In this document: in pieces, positions 25,389-32,214 of the stretch
How positions within the stretch are numbered: position 1 is the stretch's first letter
Layout: each line of letters starts with the position of its first letter
DNA from: Flagellimonas sp. HMM57
GTDB lineage: Bacteria; Bacteroidota; Bacteroidia; Flavobacteriales; Flavobacteriaceae
NCBI RefSeq assembly: GCF_021390175.1
Contig: NZ_CP090004.1
Location: 1 to 64,000 of the forward strand
Reading direction: 5' to 3'
DNA length: 64,000 bases
Position numbers and translations under genes: made by a program
Notes under the pieces: generated by a model
What the model was told of the DNA's origin: nothing
Database searches by the model: none
Seen by the model: only the letters and a program-made list of their open reading frames with translations

Positions 25389-26012
25389 ATGATGAACCTA
25401 TCTGATAAACCGAAAATTGCAGTTAACAAAATGGATACTGAAAAAATCTTAAACAAGATTGGAGAAATTTATTCGTCATTAACTCATGAATGTCAGCAGG
25501 AGTTCATTGCCAATTCAAAACTCAATACTTACAAAAAAGGAGATACTGTAGTTCGAGAAGGACAATACTCTAAAAAAGCCTATTTGATTATACAAGGTTG
25601 TGCCAGAGCTTATTATTTAAAAGGCGGAAAAGATATTTCTGACTGGTTTACTTTTGAAAACCAGTTTATGGCTTCAATTATTAGTTTTTTTAGCTGTCAA
25701 CCAAGTCCACATTATGTTGAATTTGTAGAAGATTCAACAGTCTTGGAATTTTCTAAAGATACTGTTGATATGCTTTCAAAAAAACATCATGATTTTGAAC
25801 GGTTTATCAGTAAAGTAGTCATTGAAACCATGTTAGGGCTTTGTGAAAGGTTACATACCATTCAATTTGCAAAAGCAGATGAAAGGTATAAACAATTGAT
25901 CACTATTTATCCTGATATTTCTCAAAGAATTTCGCTCACACATATTGCTTCTTATCTGGGAATAACCCTTGAGACTTTGAGTAGAATAAGAAACCCTAAA
26001 ATACGAATTTGA
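25389..26012 (+). CDS. Crp/Fnr-family regulator (cassette 13, gene 1)
   Basis: A 207-aa regulator. The effector barrel includes KLNTYKKGDTVVREGQYSKKAYLIIQGCARAYYLKGG, and the HTH includes QRISLTHIASYLGITLETLSRIRNPK. A start at 25389 begins directly after attC12; a downstream Met (MDTEKIL) is an alternative that would give the normal length of about 190 aa. A perfect FNR-type box TTGAT-N4-ATCAA overlaps its stop codon and precedes the next gene, repeating the layout of the 18915 regulator. The regulated genes are probably the five that follow. Confidence 0.84.
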   Translation: MMNLSDKPKIAVNKMDTEKILNKIGEIYSSLTHECQQEFIANSKLNTYKKGDTVVREGQYSKKAYLIIQGCARAYYLKGGKDISDWFTFENQFMASIISFFSCQPSPHYVEFVEDSTVLEFSKDTVDMLSKKHHDFERFISKVVIETMLGLCERLHTIQFAKADERYKQLITIYPDISQRISLTHIASYLGITLETLSRIRNPKIRI

Positions 26013-26023
26013 TATATATCAAA
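26008..26023. promoter_or_regulatory. FNR-type operator, perfect 16-base palindrome
   Basis: TTTGATATATATCAAA, containing TTGAT-N4-ATCAA. It overlaps the regulator stop (TGA 26010-26012). A -7-like CATCTTTG follows at 26045-26052, before the start at 26069. Confidence 0.75.
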
Positions 26024-26068
26024 TGGGAACGCTTCCACTTACATCATCTTTGCAAAAAGATGTAAAAA

Positions 26069-26395
26069 ATGGAAGAAAACGATATACAACTAACATCAAT
26101 TTGGGGTAAATGGTGGGAGCCCATCAGAAAATGGTTTTATCCAATTTGGTTACTCTATGAACTCTCAATTCGCTTTAACGATTACGCATTGGCCGTCCAT
26201 CAATATATAATGGTACAGCAAAACTATTTGGGAGAAATAACTATACAAATCTTTGCTGTATTTTTTGGCATTGTTACTTTCATTATTTGCACATCCTATT
26301 TGACAGTTCCTACTTGTCTTACTTTGTACAAGTTCTTTACAAAAAACGATTCAACGAGCACCAGATTTGAACAGAAAACAAAAAAGTATTTCTAA
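26069..26395 (+). CDS. Small membrane protein (cassette 13, gene 2)
   Basis: 108 aa with one amphipathic N-terminal stretch (WWEPIRKWFYPIWLLYEL) and one strong membrane segment (IQIFAVFFGIVTFIICTSYLTVP). I recognise no family. It is the first gene behind the FNR-type box and lies 39 bases before the DUF2867 gene, so it belongs to the regulator-linked operon with the genes at 26435, 26940 and 27332. Confidence 0.6.
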   Translation: MEENDIQLTSIWGKWWEPIRKWFYPIWLLYELSIRFNDYALAVHQYIMVQQNYLGEITIQIFAVFFGIVTFIICTSYLTVPTCLTLYKFFTKNDSTSTRFEQKTKKYF

Positions 26396-26434
26396 TTTAT
26401 ACCTACCCAATATACTTCATATAAAACAATAAGC

Positions 26435-26923
26435 ATGAAAGTGATTTCAGAAAATATTCCAACTAAAAGTTTAATTAATTCCACGTCAAAGAGAATAGAT
26501 TATTCCGACACTTACACTACAACCAACCATTCCGATAGTCTGGAGAAGATTACCAATATGATATTTGACAATTTCCCGAATTGGATTATGATTCTAATGA
26601 AACTCAGACATTCAATTGTAAAATTTTTTGACTTAAAAACCCAAAAGCCATCAAATTATAATACCGAATTCAAAATTGGAGGATATATAGGATTCTTTAA
26701 AATTTTCAAAATAATGGATAACGAAATTATCTTAGGAGAAGATGATAAACACCTTGACTTTAGGGTTAGTGTTTATAACTCTAAAGAAAACACGTATAAC
26801 ATTAAAGTTTCTACCATAGTTCAATATAACAGAAGATTTGCTAATGTCTATATGGCAATCGTAAAACCTTTCCACAAGTTAATCATGAAACAAATCGTTA
26901 AAAGGGCCTATATCGAACAATAA
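26435..26923 (+). CDS. DUF2867-like protein (cassette 13, gene 3)
   Basis: 162 aa resembling DUF2867: an N-terminal KVISENIPTKSLIN..RIDYSDTYTTT, then FDNFPNWIMILMKLRHSIVKFFDLK, an EIILGEDDKHLDFRVSV core and a C-terminal VYMAIVKPFHKLIMK helix. It matches a small SRPBCC-like fold that binds hydrophobic ligands. It is cytoplasmic. The neighbouring flavodoxin-like reductase and membrane proteins suggest a small stress or lipid-related operon, but function is unknown. Confidence 0.68.
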   Translation: MKVISENIPTKSLINSTSKRIDYSDTYTTTNHSDSLEKITNMIFDNFPNWIMILMKLRHSIVKFFDLKTQKPSNYNTEFKIGGYIGFFKIFKIMDNEIILGEDDKHLDFRVSVYNSKENTYNIKVSTIVQYNRRFANVYMAIVKPFHKLIMKQIVKRAYIEQ

Positions 26924-26939
26924 ATTTAATTCTAAAGAC

Positions 26940-27320
26940 ATGAACATTTATCTATTTTCTGCAGGTGCTCTTTGCGTCATTTTAGGATTGTTTCATTCCA
27001 TACTTGGTGAATTATCAATCTTTAGGGCCAAAGGAAGGTCTGATAATCTCGTAAGTGCTGACTTAAAAGTAAGACACTTGGGAATCATTTGGGCTACTTG
27101 GCACCTAGCTTCTTTTTTGGGTTGGTGCATTGGTGCCATGCTTATAAGCATAGCACTTGAACAAGACTTAATAAGTATTGAACTTTTAAAATTCATAATT
27201 ACTTCAATTGCAATCGCAATGGTAAGTTCGTCTATTTTGGTTTTTATCGGAACAAAAGCAAAACACCCTGGATGGATAGTTTTATTGGGAATTGGAATTT
27301 TAACCTTGCTAGGAATTTAA
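26940..27320 (+). CDS. Four-helix membrane protein (cassette 13, gene 4)
   Basis: 126 aa, almost entirely membrane segments (about four), beginning MNIYLFSAGALCVILGLFHSILGE and with a conserved-looking loop LVSADLKVRHLGIIWATWHLASFLGWCIG. The HS..GE and WHLAS motifs resemble small membrane proteins found beside oxidoreductases, but no named family is certain. It ends 11 bases before the oxidoreductase gene and is cotranscribed with it. Confidence 0.62.
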   Translation: MNIYLFSAGALCVILGLFHSILGELSIFRAKGRSDNLVSADLKVRHLGIIWATWHLASFLGWCIGAMLISIALEQDLISIELLKFIITSIAIAMVSSSILVFIGTKAKHPGWIVLLGIGILTLLGI

Positions 27321-27331
27321 AATTAAAAAAA

Positions 27332-27913
27332 ATGAGTATAAAAATAGCCTTGATAGTAGGCCATCCTGACAAGGAAAGTTATAATTATGCTTTGGCACAG
27401 GCTTATAAAAAAGGAGCACAGGCATCAGGTTTTGAAATTCAAGAAATCGTCATACAAGATTTAAAGTTTAATCCCAATCTTCAATTCGGCTACAGAAAGC
27501 GTACAGAACTTGAACCTGATTTATTAAAAAGCCAAGAAATATTGAAATGGGCAAGCCATTTAGTTTGGGTCTATCCGGTTTGGTGGGGCTCAGTTCCCGC
27601 AATTATGAAAGGTTTTTTAGACCGTATTTTACTGCCAGGGTTTGCTTTTAACAAAAGGAAAAACTCAATATGGTGGGATAAGCTTTTTACTGGCAAAACT
27701 GCACGTATTATCTGCACGTTAGACCAACCTGGTTGGTATTACAAGTGGTTTTATGCAAGCCCTAGCCATAAGGCAATGAAAAAATTAACAATGAACTTTG
27801 TTGGAGTTAAAAAAGTAGGCATTACAACCATAGGACCTATCAGACTATCCAAAGAAGCGTTTAGGGAAAAATGGTTGAAAAAAGTTAAAAAGCTAGGTCA
27901 ATTGAGCAAGTAA
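27332..27913 (+). CDS. NAD(P)H-dependent flavodoxin-like oxidoreductase (cassette 13, gene 5)
   Basis: About 193 aa of the flavodoxin-2/KefF-MdaB family, FMN- or FAD-dependent quinone reductases. Motifs are IALIVGHPDKESYNYALAQAY (phosphate-binding loop), HLVWVYPVWWGSVPAIMKGFLDRI and, near the end, KKVGITTIGPI. The ATG at 27332 is preferred; a longer reading from 27272 overlaps the previous gene by about 50 bases. It likely reduces quinones or electrophiles, matching a redox-sensing Crp/Fnr regulator upstream. Confidence 0.88.
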   Translation: MSIKIALIVGHPDKESYNYALAQAYKKGAQASGFEIQEIVIQDLKFNPNLQFGYRKRTELEPDLLKSQEILKWASHLVWVYPVWWGSVPAIMKGFLDRILLPGFAFNKRKNSIWWDKLFTGKTARIICTLDQPGWYYKWFYASPSHKAMKKLTMNFVGVKKVGITTIGPIRLSKEAFREKWLKKVKKLGQLSK

Positions 27914-27946
27914 TTCAAGAATATTCAAAACCACATATAGAAAATA

Positions 27947-28345
27947 ATGAATGGAAAGATTTTAATATTTTTGGGAATTGCCCATACACTTTTGGGAATT
28001 TCGCCATTTGCGTTCGGAAAACAGTTTGAAGGATTTGCTGACAAATTCTTTTTTAAAGTTAGTAACGGGCTTTTTGAATTTCCGTTACTGAACGGGCAAA
28101 TGAACTACGAGAATTTTTCAGCGTTTTGGTTTGTCTATTATGGACTATTGCTCATTCCTCTTGGAATTTTGGTCAGTTATATAGAGGAGAAAAGCGGACA
28201 AATACCAAAAAACTTTATTTTGACTTACTTGATTATCGTATTAATCGGAGTCTTTATGATACCTTTTTCCGGAATGACATTTTTAATGTTACCACATGCA
28301 ATTTATATGTTGTTTCAAAGATGTAAACTGAAAGGCGAAAATTAA
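27947..28345 (+). CDS. Small membrane protein, DUF6463-like (cassette 13, gene 6)
   Basis: 132 aa with about four membrane segments. It begins MNGKILIFLGIAHTLLGISPFAFGKQFEGFADKFFFKVS, which I associate with DUF6463 proteins, and ends in a basic tail RCKLKGEN. The 33-base gap from the oxidoreductase and the lack of an attC between them place it in the same cassette. Function unknown. Confidence 0.62.
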   Translation: MNGKILIFLGIAHTLLGISPFAFGKQFEGFADKFFFKVSNGLFEFPLLNGQMNYENFSAFWFVYYGLLLIPLGILVSYIEEKSGQIPKNFILTYLIIVLIGVFMIPFSGMTFLMLPHAIYMLFQRCKLKGEN

Positions 28346-28382
28346 AAAACCGAATCTCAAAGCTGATCAAGAAATAACGATT

Positions 28383-28532
28383 TGCCAGCATTGTATAAAG
28401 AACATAGCTAGTAGTGCTAAACTGAAAGTTTATATGCATTTGTAAACATCACCAAATCCCAGATTTGACTTAGTAGCAAATTGAAACTTATCATATATTT
28501 ATATGCTACGTTTCTTATACTAACCGTTGTAC
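28383..28532. repeat. attC13
   Basis: Left box TTGCCAGC (AAC changed to AGC), right box GTTGTAC. Arms TGTATAAAGAACATAGC and GCTACGTTTCTTATAC pair well. It closes the six-gene cassette. Confidence 0.75.
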
Positions 28533-28612
28533 CTATATAAGTTCGGAAATCAATTCTGGATTTCAAGGAAAGTACAGAATTAAAATAAAACGTAATTAAA
28601 AAATTACTGCAC

Positions 28613-28733
28613 GTAACAAGGGCTATAATTCATTTCGGTTGAATTTCGATTAGGAATTCAACATTCATAAGCTGTCTTTCGGCTACGGCGGAAAGAATCC
28701 TACGGATTTTTCCGTTCCACGCATCCATAGGAA
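28613..28733. repeat. attC14, truncated, closing an ORF-less cassette
   Basis: Left box GTAAC and arm AAGGGCTATAATTCATTTCGG, with the inner GGCGGAAAGAATCCTACGGA shared with attC3. The expected right box is missing: homology stops near 28733. The 80 bases between attC13 and this site hold no reading frame. Confidence 0.65.
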
Positions 28734-28754
28734 AAAGTATTCCCAAACCTATTT

Positions 28755-28822
28755 CTAGCTTTTTTCCATCAATGGCAATCCTAACATAAAGCGGAGCGCT
28801 ATCGCCTTGCTTTCAGTAAGGA
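28755..28822 (-). pseudogene. N-terminal relic of a third IntDOT-like integrase
   Basis: Minus-strand frame reads KQGDSAPLYVRIAIDGKK, matching the arm-binding domain of the two intact integrases (KKDSKAPLYARVTVDGRR and RSNPKQLSIYVRITVEGKR). The reading becomes unrelated past the KK, near the truncated attC14. It lies 130 bases left of the first tRNA-end copy at 28951, the same relative place as the intact integrases. I infer a third element reduced to its right end. Confidence 0.65.
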
Positions 28823-28833
28823 GTTAAAAAAAT

Positions 28834-28856
28834 AGGTGACCGACTAGGTTACTTTT
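28834..28856. repeat. Arm-type repeat of the relic element (right end)
   Basis: AGGTGACCGACTAGGTTAC is a diverged copy of the GGTAACC...GGTAAC arm repeats at 43716 and 62759. It lies 117 bases left of the att copy at 28951. Confidence 0.55.
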
Positions 28857-28950
28857 TAAGCAAAAAAATAGCTAACCAAATGAAATCAAAAAAATAAATT
28901 ATTGATTTTCATAAAGTTAGCCATTTCGTGATACCATAGAAAATGGTTTC

Positions 28951-28963
28951 GTCGGGGTGGCAG
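28951..28963. repeat. att site 1 (tRNA-Pro 3' end copy)
   Basis: GTCGGGGTGGCAG, identical to 62882-62894 at the tRNA-Pro 3' end and to 43643-43655. Left boundary of element A. Confidence 0.8.
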
Positions 28964-29023
28964 ACTTAACCGCCACTTTATATCACACTGTTAATCAGTA
29001 TTTTACTTCATTTTTTAGAAATA

Positions 29024-29049
29024 TGCACACCTAATTGTACACTAAAACC
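29024..29049. repeat. Arm-type repeat, element A left end
   Basis: TGCACACCTAATTGTACAC, matching TGCACACCTAATTGCACACC at 43512. Exactly 73 bases from the start of the adjacent att, the same spacing as for element B. Confidence 0.6.
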
Positions 29050-29430
29050 ATAAAAAGAACTTTGAAGATATAATTTGCTCTTCTTTGATATCATAAAGGT
29101 ACAAATTATATGAATATTAATGAACTTCATTCAGCATAAGAGCAATTATGATACAAATGGTTTATTGTAGCAAATAGCACAAAGCTCTGCTACTTAATAT
29201 AAAAGTAGAAAGAATTCTAGCTTTCTTTCCTCCTGTTACCGTAAAATTAAGTAGCTTGGTTATACCGGTTGAGATTAGCTATGTAAAAGCTTACCCGGTA
29301 TTCCAATTGATTTTCCATGATATCTAACTTTCAATTTCATCAGGTCATAATGTTTTAAACCTGCTTCCAGAAATGGAAAAAACCTAGGAACAAATAGAAG
29401 TAAACAAGAACAAGTAAATACTTATACTTT
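29050..29430. other. Region without a recognisable gene
   Basis: About 380 AT-rich bases between the element A left arm repeat and the half attC at 29431. I see no frame longer than about 40 codons with protein-like composition and no clear hairpin. Confidence 0.5.
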
Positions 29431-29437
29431 GTTAGGC
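29431..29437 (-). repeat. Half attC site (left box only), inverted
   Basis: On the minus strand the S41 gene is followed by GCCTAACAAAGTATAAGTA, an attC left box and arm. No matching right arm is found downstream, so the site is truncated. Confidence 0.55.
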
Positions 29438-29444
29438 ACGGTCT

Positions 29445-30941
29445 TTATTCGGTTCTTATTATTTCCAATAGTCTATTAAGTTGATAATCTTCTTTCAAGA
29501 ATATCTGGTCTAAACTTCTTTCTATTTTAATGTCGGGTTCGGTGCCGATTCCATCTAATATTTCACCATTTTTTTGAAAAGAGACCATTGTGCTTATTTT
29601 TCCACGTAATCCTGAATTTGGCAATTCAAATCGCTGACTATTTCCACTTGAACCGTCAGTGTTCACGCCAACAATTTTTATGTTCGGCAATCCTTTAAAT
29701 GTGGAAACGAGAATAGAAGCAGCGCTAAAACTTCTTTCATTGGTCAAGATATAAATAGGCTTGTTGTAATGGTATTTGTCTTTTGAGATTTTTTGGCCAT
29801 TGAAAATATAGTAATGATATTCACTGAATTTATCGTTATCCAAGTTATACATCGGTTCAAAAGAAGCCGTAAATTTATCGACTGCATTTTGTTCCCGAAT
29901 GTCCAACTCCTCTTTTGAAAATAAGTAGCGATTGTGCAAATCCTTCTTTAATCCATCATTCAAGGGTAGTTTACCTCGTTGTCGTGTGGCGTTAACAACA
30001 TACACGGAATCTGGATGAACAAAATACCCGGCTAATTCTTGAATTAAATCACGAGTTCCGCCACCATTGTCTCTTACATCTATAATTAAGGCATCAGTTT
30101 CTTTTGCCTTTGTCATAAAATCATTAAGAAACTCAAAAAATGTAGGGCTATCATCTTTACTCAACATATCGACAATTTGAATATAGCCGACGTTATCTTT
30201 TGTCGTAAAAAACCGTTGGATAATTTCTATATCATTTGACTCTTCCTTTTGTAAAAAGAAATTTTTCTTATGAAATCGCTCATCCCACAAGTATGCCTTG
30301 TCATCATCTGGCACTAATTTGATATTTACTACTTTCTCAATTCCATTTTCATTTGTGAACGTTATGGCAAGCGGATTGGGCAAGTCTATATTTAGGATGC
30401 TAAAAACGGTCTCTATATCCCTCAAGTCCCTAACTGCACGAAGGGAATATGAGCTTTTTGGAGCAAGTTGTTCATTAGGAAGGATTTTTGGCAAAATCTT
30501 TTCTATTGGTAGGTGATTTATAGCTTTTAAGTAAGGAAATTGTGAATTCCAAAAAGCGTATTTTTTGTTCACCTTGTCATATTCGAGTACTAAAACCTTA
30601 TCCTTAAATGGGGCAAATGATAATGGAAAATAAAGTGTTCCTGGTAAATCGTACCCTTTTATGTAAGAATGCCTATCTCCAATTTTTCCGATAGTTTTGG
30701 ATAAGAACAACCCAAAATCAGATTTAGCTATTTTTGTTCCGCCTGTTTGCTCCAGATATTTTTCAAAATCCTTTCGGTAATCAAATCCGTTTAACCCTTG
30801 ATATGAAGATTGGTCTTGAAGAATATCACCAAGAAATTTTAGGTCATTTTCAATTTCGTTTTTCGTTAGATAATCAGGTTCATTTTGCGCGTTGCAAAAA
30901 AGCATGAAGATTGATAATGGAAAGACTATGTAAATTTTCAT
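29445..30941 (-). CDS. S41-family peptidase (inverted cassette)
   Basis: A 498-aa secreted protein with signal MKIYIVFPLSIFMLFCNA. The C-terminal half is a tail-specific protease (S41) domain: ALIIDVRDNGGGTRDLIQELAGYF, then the nucleophile S406 in NERSFSAASILVSTF and GVNTDGSSGNSQRFELPNS. The N-terminal part is helical, and no PDZ domain is obvious. Substrate unknown. It reads on the minus strand, flanked by a half attC downstream and a degenerate attC upstream, so it looks like an integron cassette inverted relative to the main array. Confidence 0.85.
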   Translation of the reverse strand: MKIYIVFPLSIFMLFCNAQNEPDYLTKNEIENDLKFLGDILQDQSSYQGLNGFDYRKDFEKYLEQTGGTKIAKSDFGLFLSKTIGKIGDRHSYIKGYDLPGTLYFPLSFAPFKDKVLVLEYDKVNKKYAFWNSQFPYLKAINHLPIEKILPKILPNEQLAPKSSYSLRAVRDLRDIETVFSILNIDLPNPLAITFTNENGIEKVVNIKLVPDDDKAYLWDERFHKKNFFLQKEESNDIEIIQRFFTTKDNVGYIQIVDMLSKDDSPTFFEFLNDFMTKAKETDALIIDVRDNGGGTRDLIQELAGYFVHPDSVYVVNATRQRGKLPLNDGLKKDLHNRYLFSKEELDIREQNAVDKFTASFEPMYNLDNDKFSEYHYYIFNGQKISKDKYHYNKPIYILTNERSFSAASILVSTFKGLPNIKIVGVNTDGSSGNSQRFELPNSGLRGKISTMVSFQKNGEILDGIGTEPDIKIERSLDQIFLKEDYQLNRLLEIIRTE

Positions 30942-30961
30942 TGACGATTGTTTCTTAAATT

Positions 30962-31050
30962 CTGCTTACGGTCTCGGCTATAAGCAATTGATTGGTACGC
31001 ACTTACTAATTTAATCGCTAACCCACGCAATTACGCATAGCCATTTACAA
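30962..31050 (-). repeat. Degenerate attC, inverted, inside element A
   Basis: On the minus strand: left box TTGTAAA, arm TGGCTATGCGTAATTGCG, then CAATTGCTTATAGCC and right box GTAAGCA. The arms pair, and CGAGACC before the right box matches attC9. Both boxes have point changes, so activity is doubtful. Confidence 0.7.
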
Positions 31051-31055
31051 ATAGT

Positions 31056-31610
31056 TTATTTTTCACAATATCTCCATCCATTGCTAGTTTTCGCAAAAGT
31101 CAATTTCCTAATTTTAAAATCGGTTGTGTTTTCGTTACTTAAAATTGAAAAAGGAGTTATGTTTACCTTTTTATAATTTACTTTGACTTCCGCTTCATTT
31201 AGTGACGGAATTTCGTGAACCTCTTTTACTTCTTCAACTTCATAGTCAAAGGCCAATAATTCAACATATTGTTTTTTATCGCTTTCTGTCTGTTCAAAAA
31301 CAAATTCCTTGGTCTTATCAAGTAATTTGATATCATAATACGTGTATGTTCCATAATATCGCACCTTTTTCCTTCCAAGTGAATCGATTTTAAGAAGTCC
31401 AATATCTTCAAGTTCTCGAAGTTTTTCAAACTCCTCTTTGTCCCTATTGAAAATTGTCCGTTCCCCGTATTGGAATTTTACGGTTTTGCGATATGGCTCT
31501 TTTTCAAGACATTCGTTTATGATTTCCTCAGCTTTGGAATTGGAAAGGCTATCTGAGCAAGATATTGTCAATAAAGTTATGAGTGTTGAAAATAAAAATA
31601 TCCTTTTCAT
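31056..31610 (-). CDS. Lipoprotein of unknown function
   Basis: A 184-aa lipoprotein (lipobox LLTISC at about residue 18). The mature part is charged, with ECLEKEPYRKTVKFQYGERTIFNR and a closing ISNGWRYCEK-like end (TSNGWRYCEK) often seen in small lipoproteins of this phylum. I recognise no family. It ends six bases before the inverted attC at 30962-31050 and starts three bases after the next gene's stop, so the two form one cassette or operon on the minus strand. Confidence 0.6.
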   Translation of the reverse strand: MKRIFLFSTLITLLTISCSDSLSNSKAEEIINECLEKEPYRKTVKFQYGERTIFNRDKEEFEKLRELEDIGLLKIDSLGRKKVRYYGTYTYYDIKLLDKTKEFVFEQTESDKKQYVELLAFDYEVEEVKEVHEIPSLNEAEVKVNYKKVNITPFSILSNENTTDFKIRKLTFAKTSNGWRYCEK

Positions 31611-31613
31611 AGT

Positions 31614-32183
31614 TTAGTTCCAATTAATATTTAAGTTTCTAATTTCAAATTCACCTTCCTCTCTATTTCCTCCACCATCTTTATTCCTGAATCGAAAAGT
31701 TCCATTAATCAGGCTTAATTTTTCAGTTTGGGGAAGTACATTTCTAAATATTAGTTTTCCTTGAATTAGCAAATTTGTTGGAACGTAAAACGATTCCGTT
31801 TCCATTCTACTTCTAGATTCAGGAAAAGAAGCACTTTTAAACTCGTAATTACTTCCCGTTTCGCTATATGCAATAGGTTTTTTACTTCCCGTGTAAAGGT
31901 AAAGTTGTTGGTGAGGTAATGAATGCTTGATTGTAACTGCAAGTTCAACAGTTTGCTCGATAGAATTCCCTTTACATTCAAGAACTTTAAATTCAAAATT
32001 TGAATTAAAGCTTTTGGTATCCGAAACCTCCGAATTGTTATATAAATCGCAAAAATCGACTTTCTCTTGAAGAACTTGATTTTGTTGTTCAAGAATAGTT
32101 ATTTGTTCTTGCAATTCAGCTACTGTTTGACTTTTTCCTACTAATGAAGTTAGTGCAAGTCCTAAAAATAAAAGTTTCTTCAT
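31614..32183 (-). CDS. Secreted protein with N-terminal coiled coil
   Basis: A 189-aa protein with signal MKKLLFLGLALTSLVGKSQ, a short coiled coil (TVAELQEQITILEQQNQVLQEK, residues about 20-41) and a beta-rich domain with FEFKVLECKGNSIEQTVELAVTIKH and LSLINGTFRFRNKDGGG. Probably periplasmic or surface-located. No family recognised. First gene of the two-gene minus-strand unit; the region upstream joins the duplicated mobilisation module. Confidence 0.58.
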   Translation of the reverse strand: MKKLLFLGLALTSLVGKSQTVAELQEQITILEQQNQVLQEKVDFCDLYNNSEVSDTKSFNSNFEFKVLECKGNSIEQTVELAVTIKHSLPHQQLYLYTGSKKPIAYSETGSNYEFKSASFPESRSRMETESFYVPTNLLIQGKLIFRNVLPQTEKLSLINGTFRFRNKDGGGNREEGEFEIRNLNINWN

Positions 32184-32214
32184 TTCTCTATTTTGGTTTA
32201 GAATTATTTGTAAA

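Larger units (their letters stand above)
11971..28733 (+). mobile_element. Sedentary chromosomal integron: cassette array with dead integrase
   Basis: About 20 genes, all on the + strand, in some 14 units. Each unit ends in an imperfect palindrome of about 130 bases (one only 52) whose left end is a TAAC/CAAC box and whose right end is a GTTxxxx box, the layout of integron attC sites. Several stop codons lie inside the attC. A GTTAGCC box at 11971 after the recombinase relic may mark attI or the first recombination point. The array ends where attC14 loses its right end, against an integrase relic of another element. Cargo is varied, AT-rich and accessory. Confidence 0.85.

Noticed and set aside
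12816..28733. CRISPR array or REP-type intergenic repeats
   Set aside because: Units are hundreds of bases apart with genes between them and are imperfect palindromes with TAAC...GTT boxes; no regular short spacers or cas genes.
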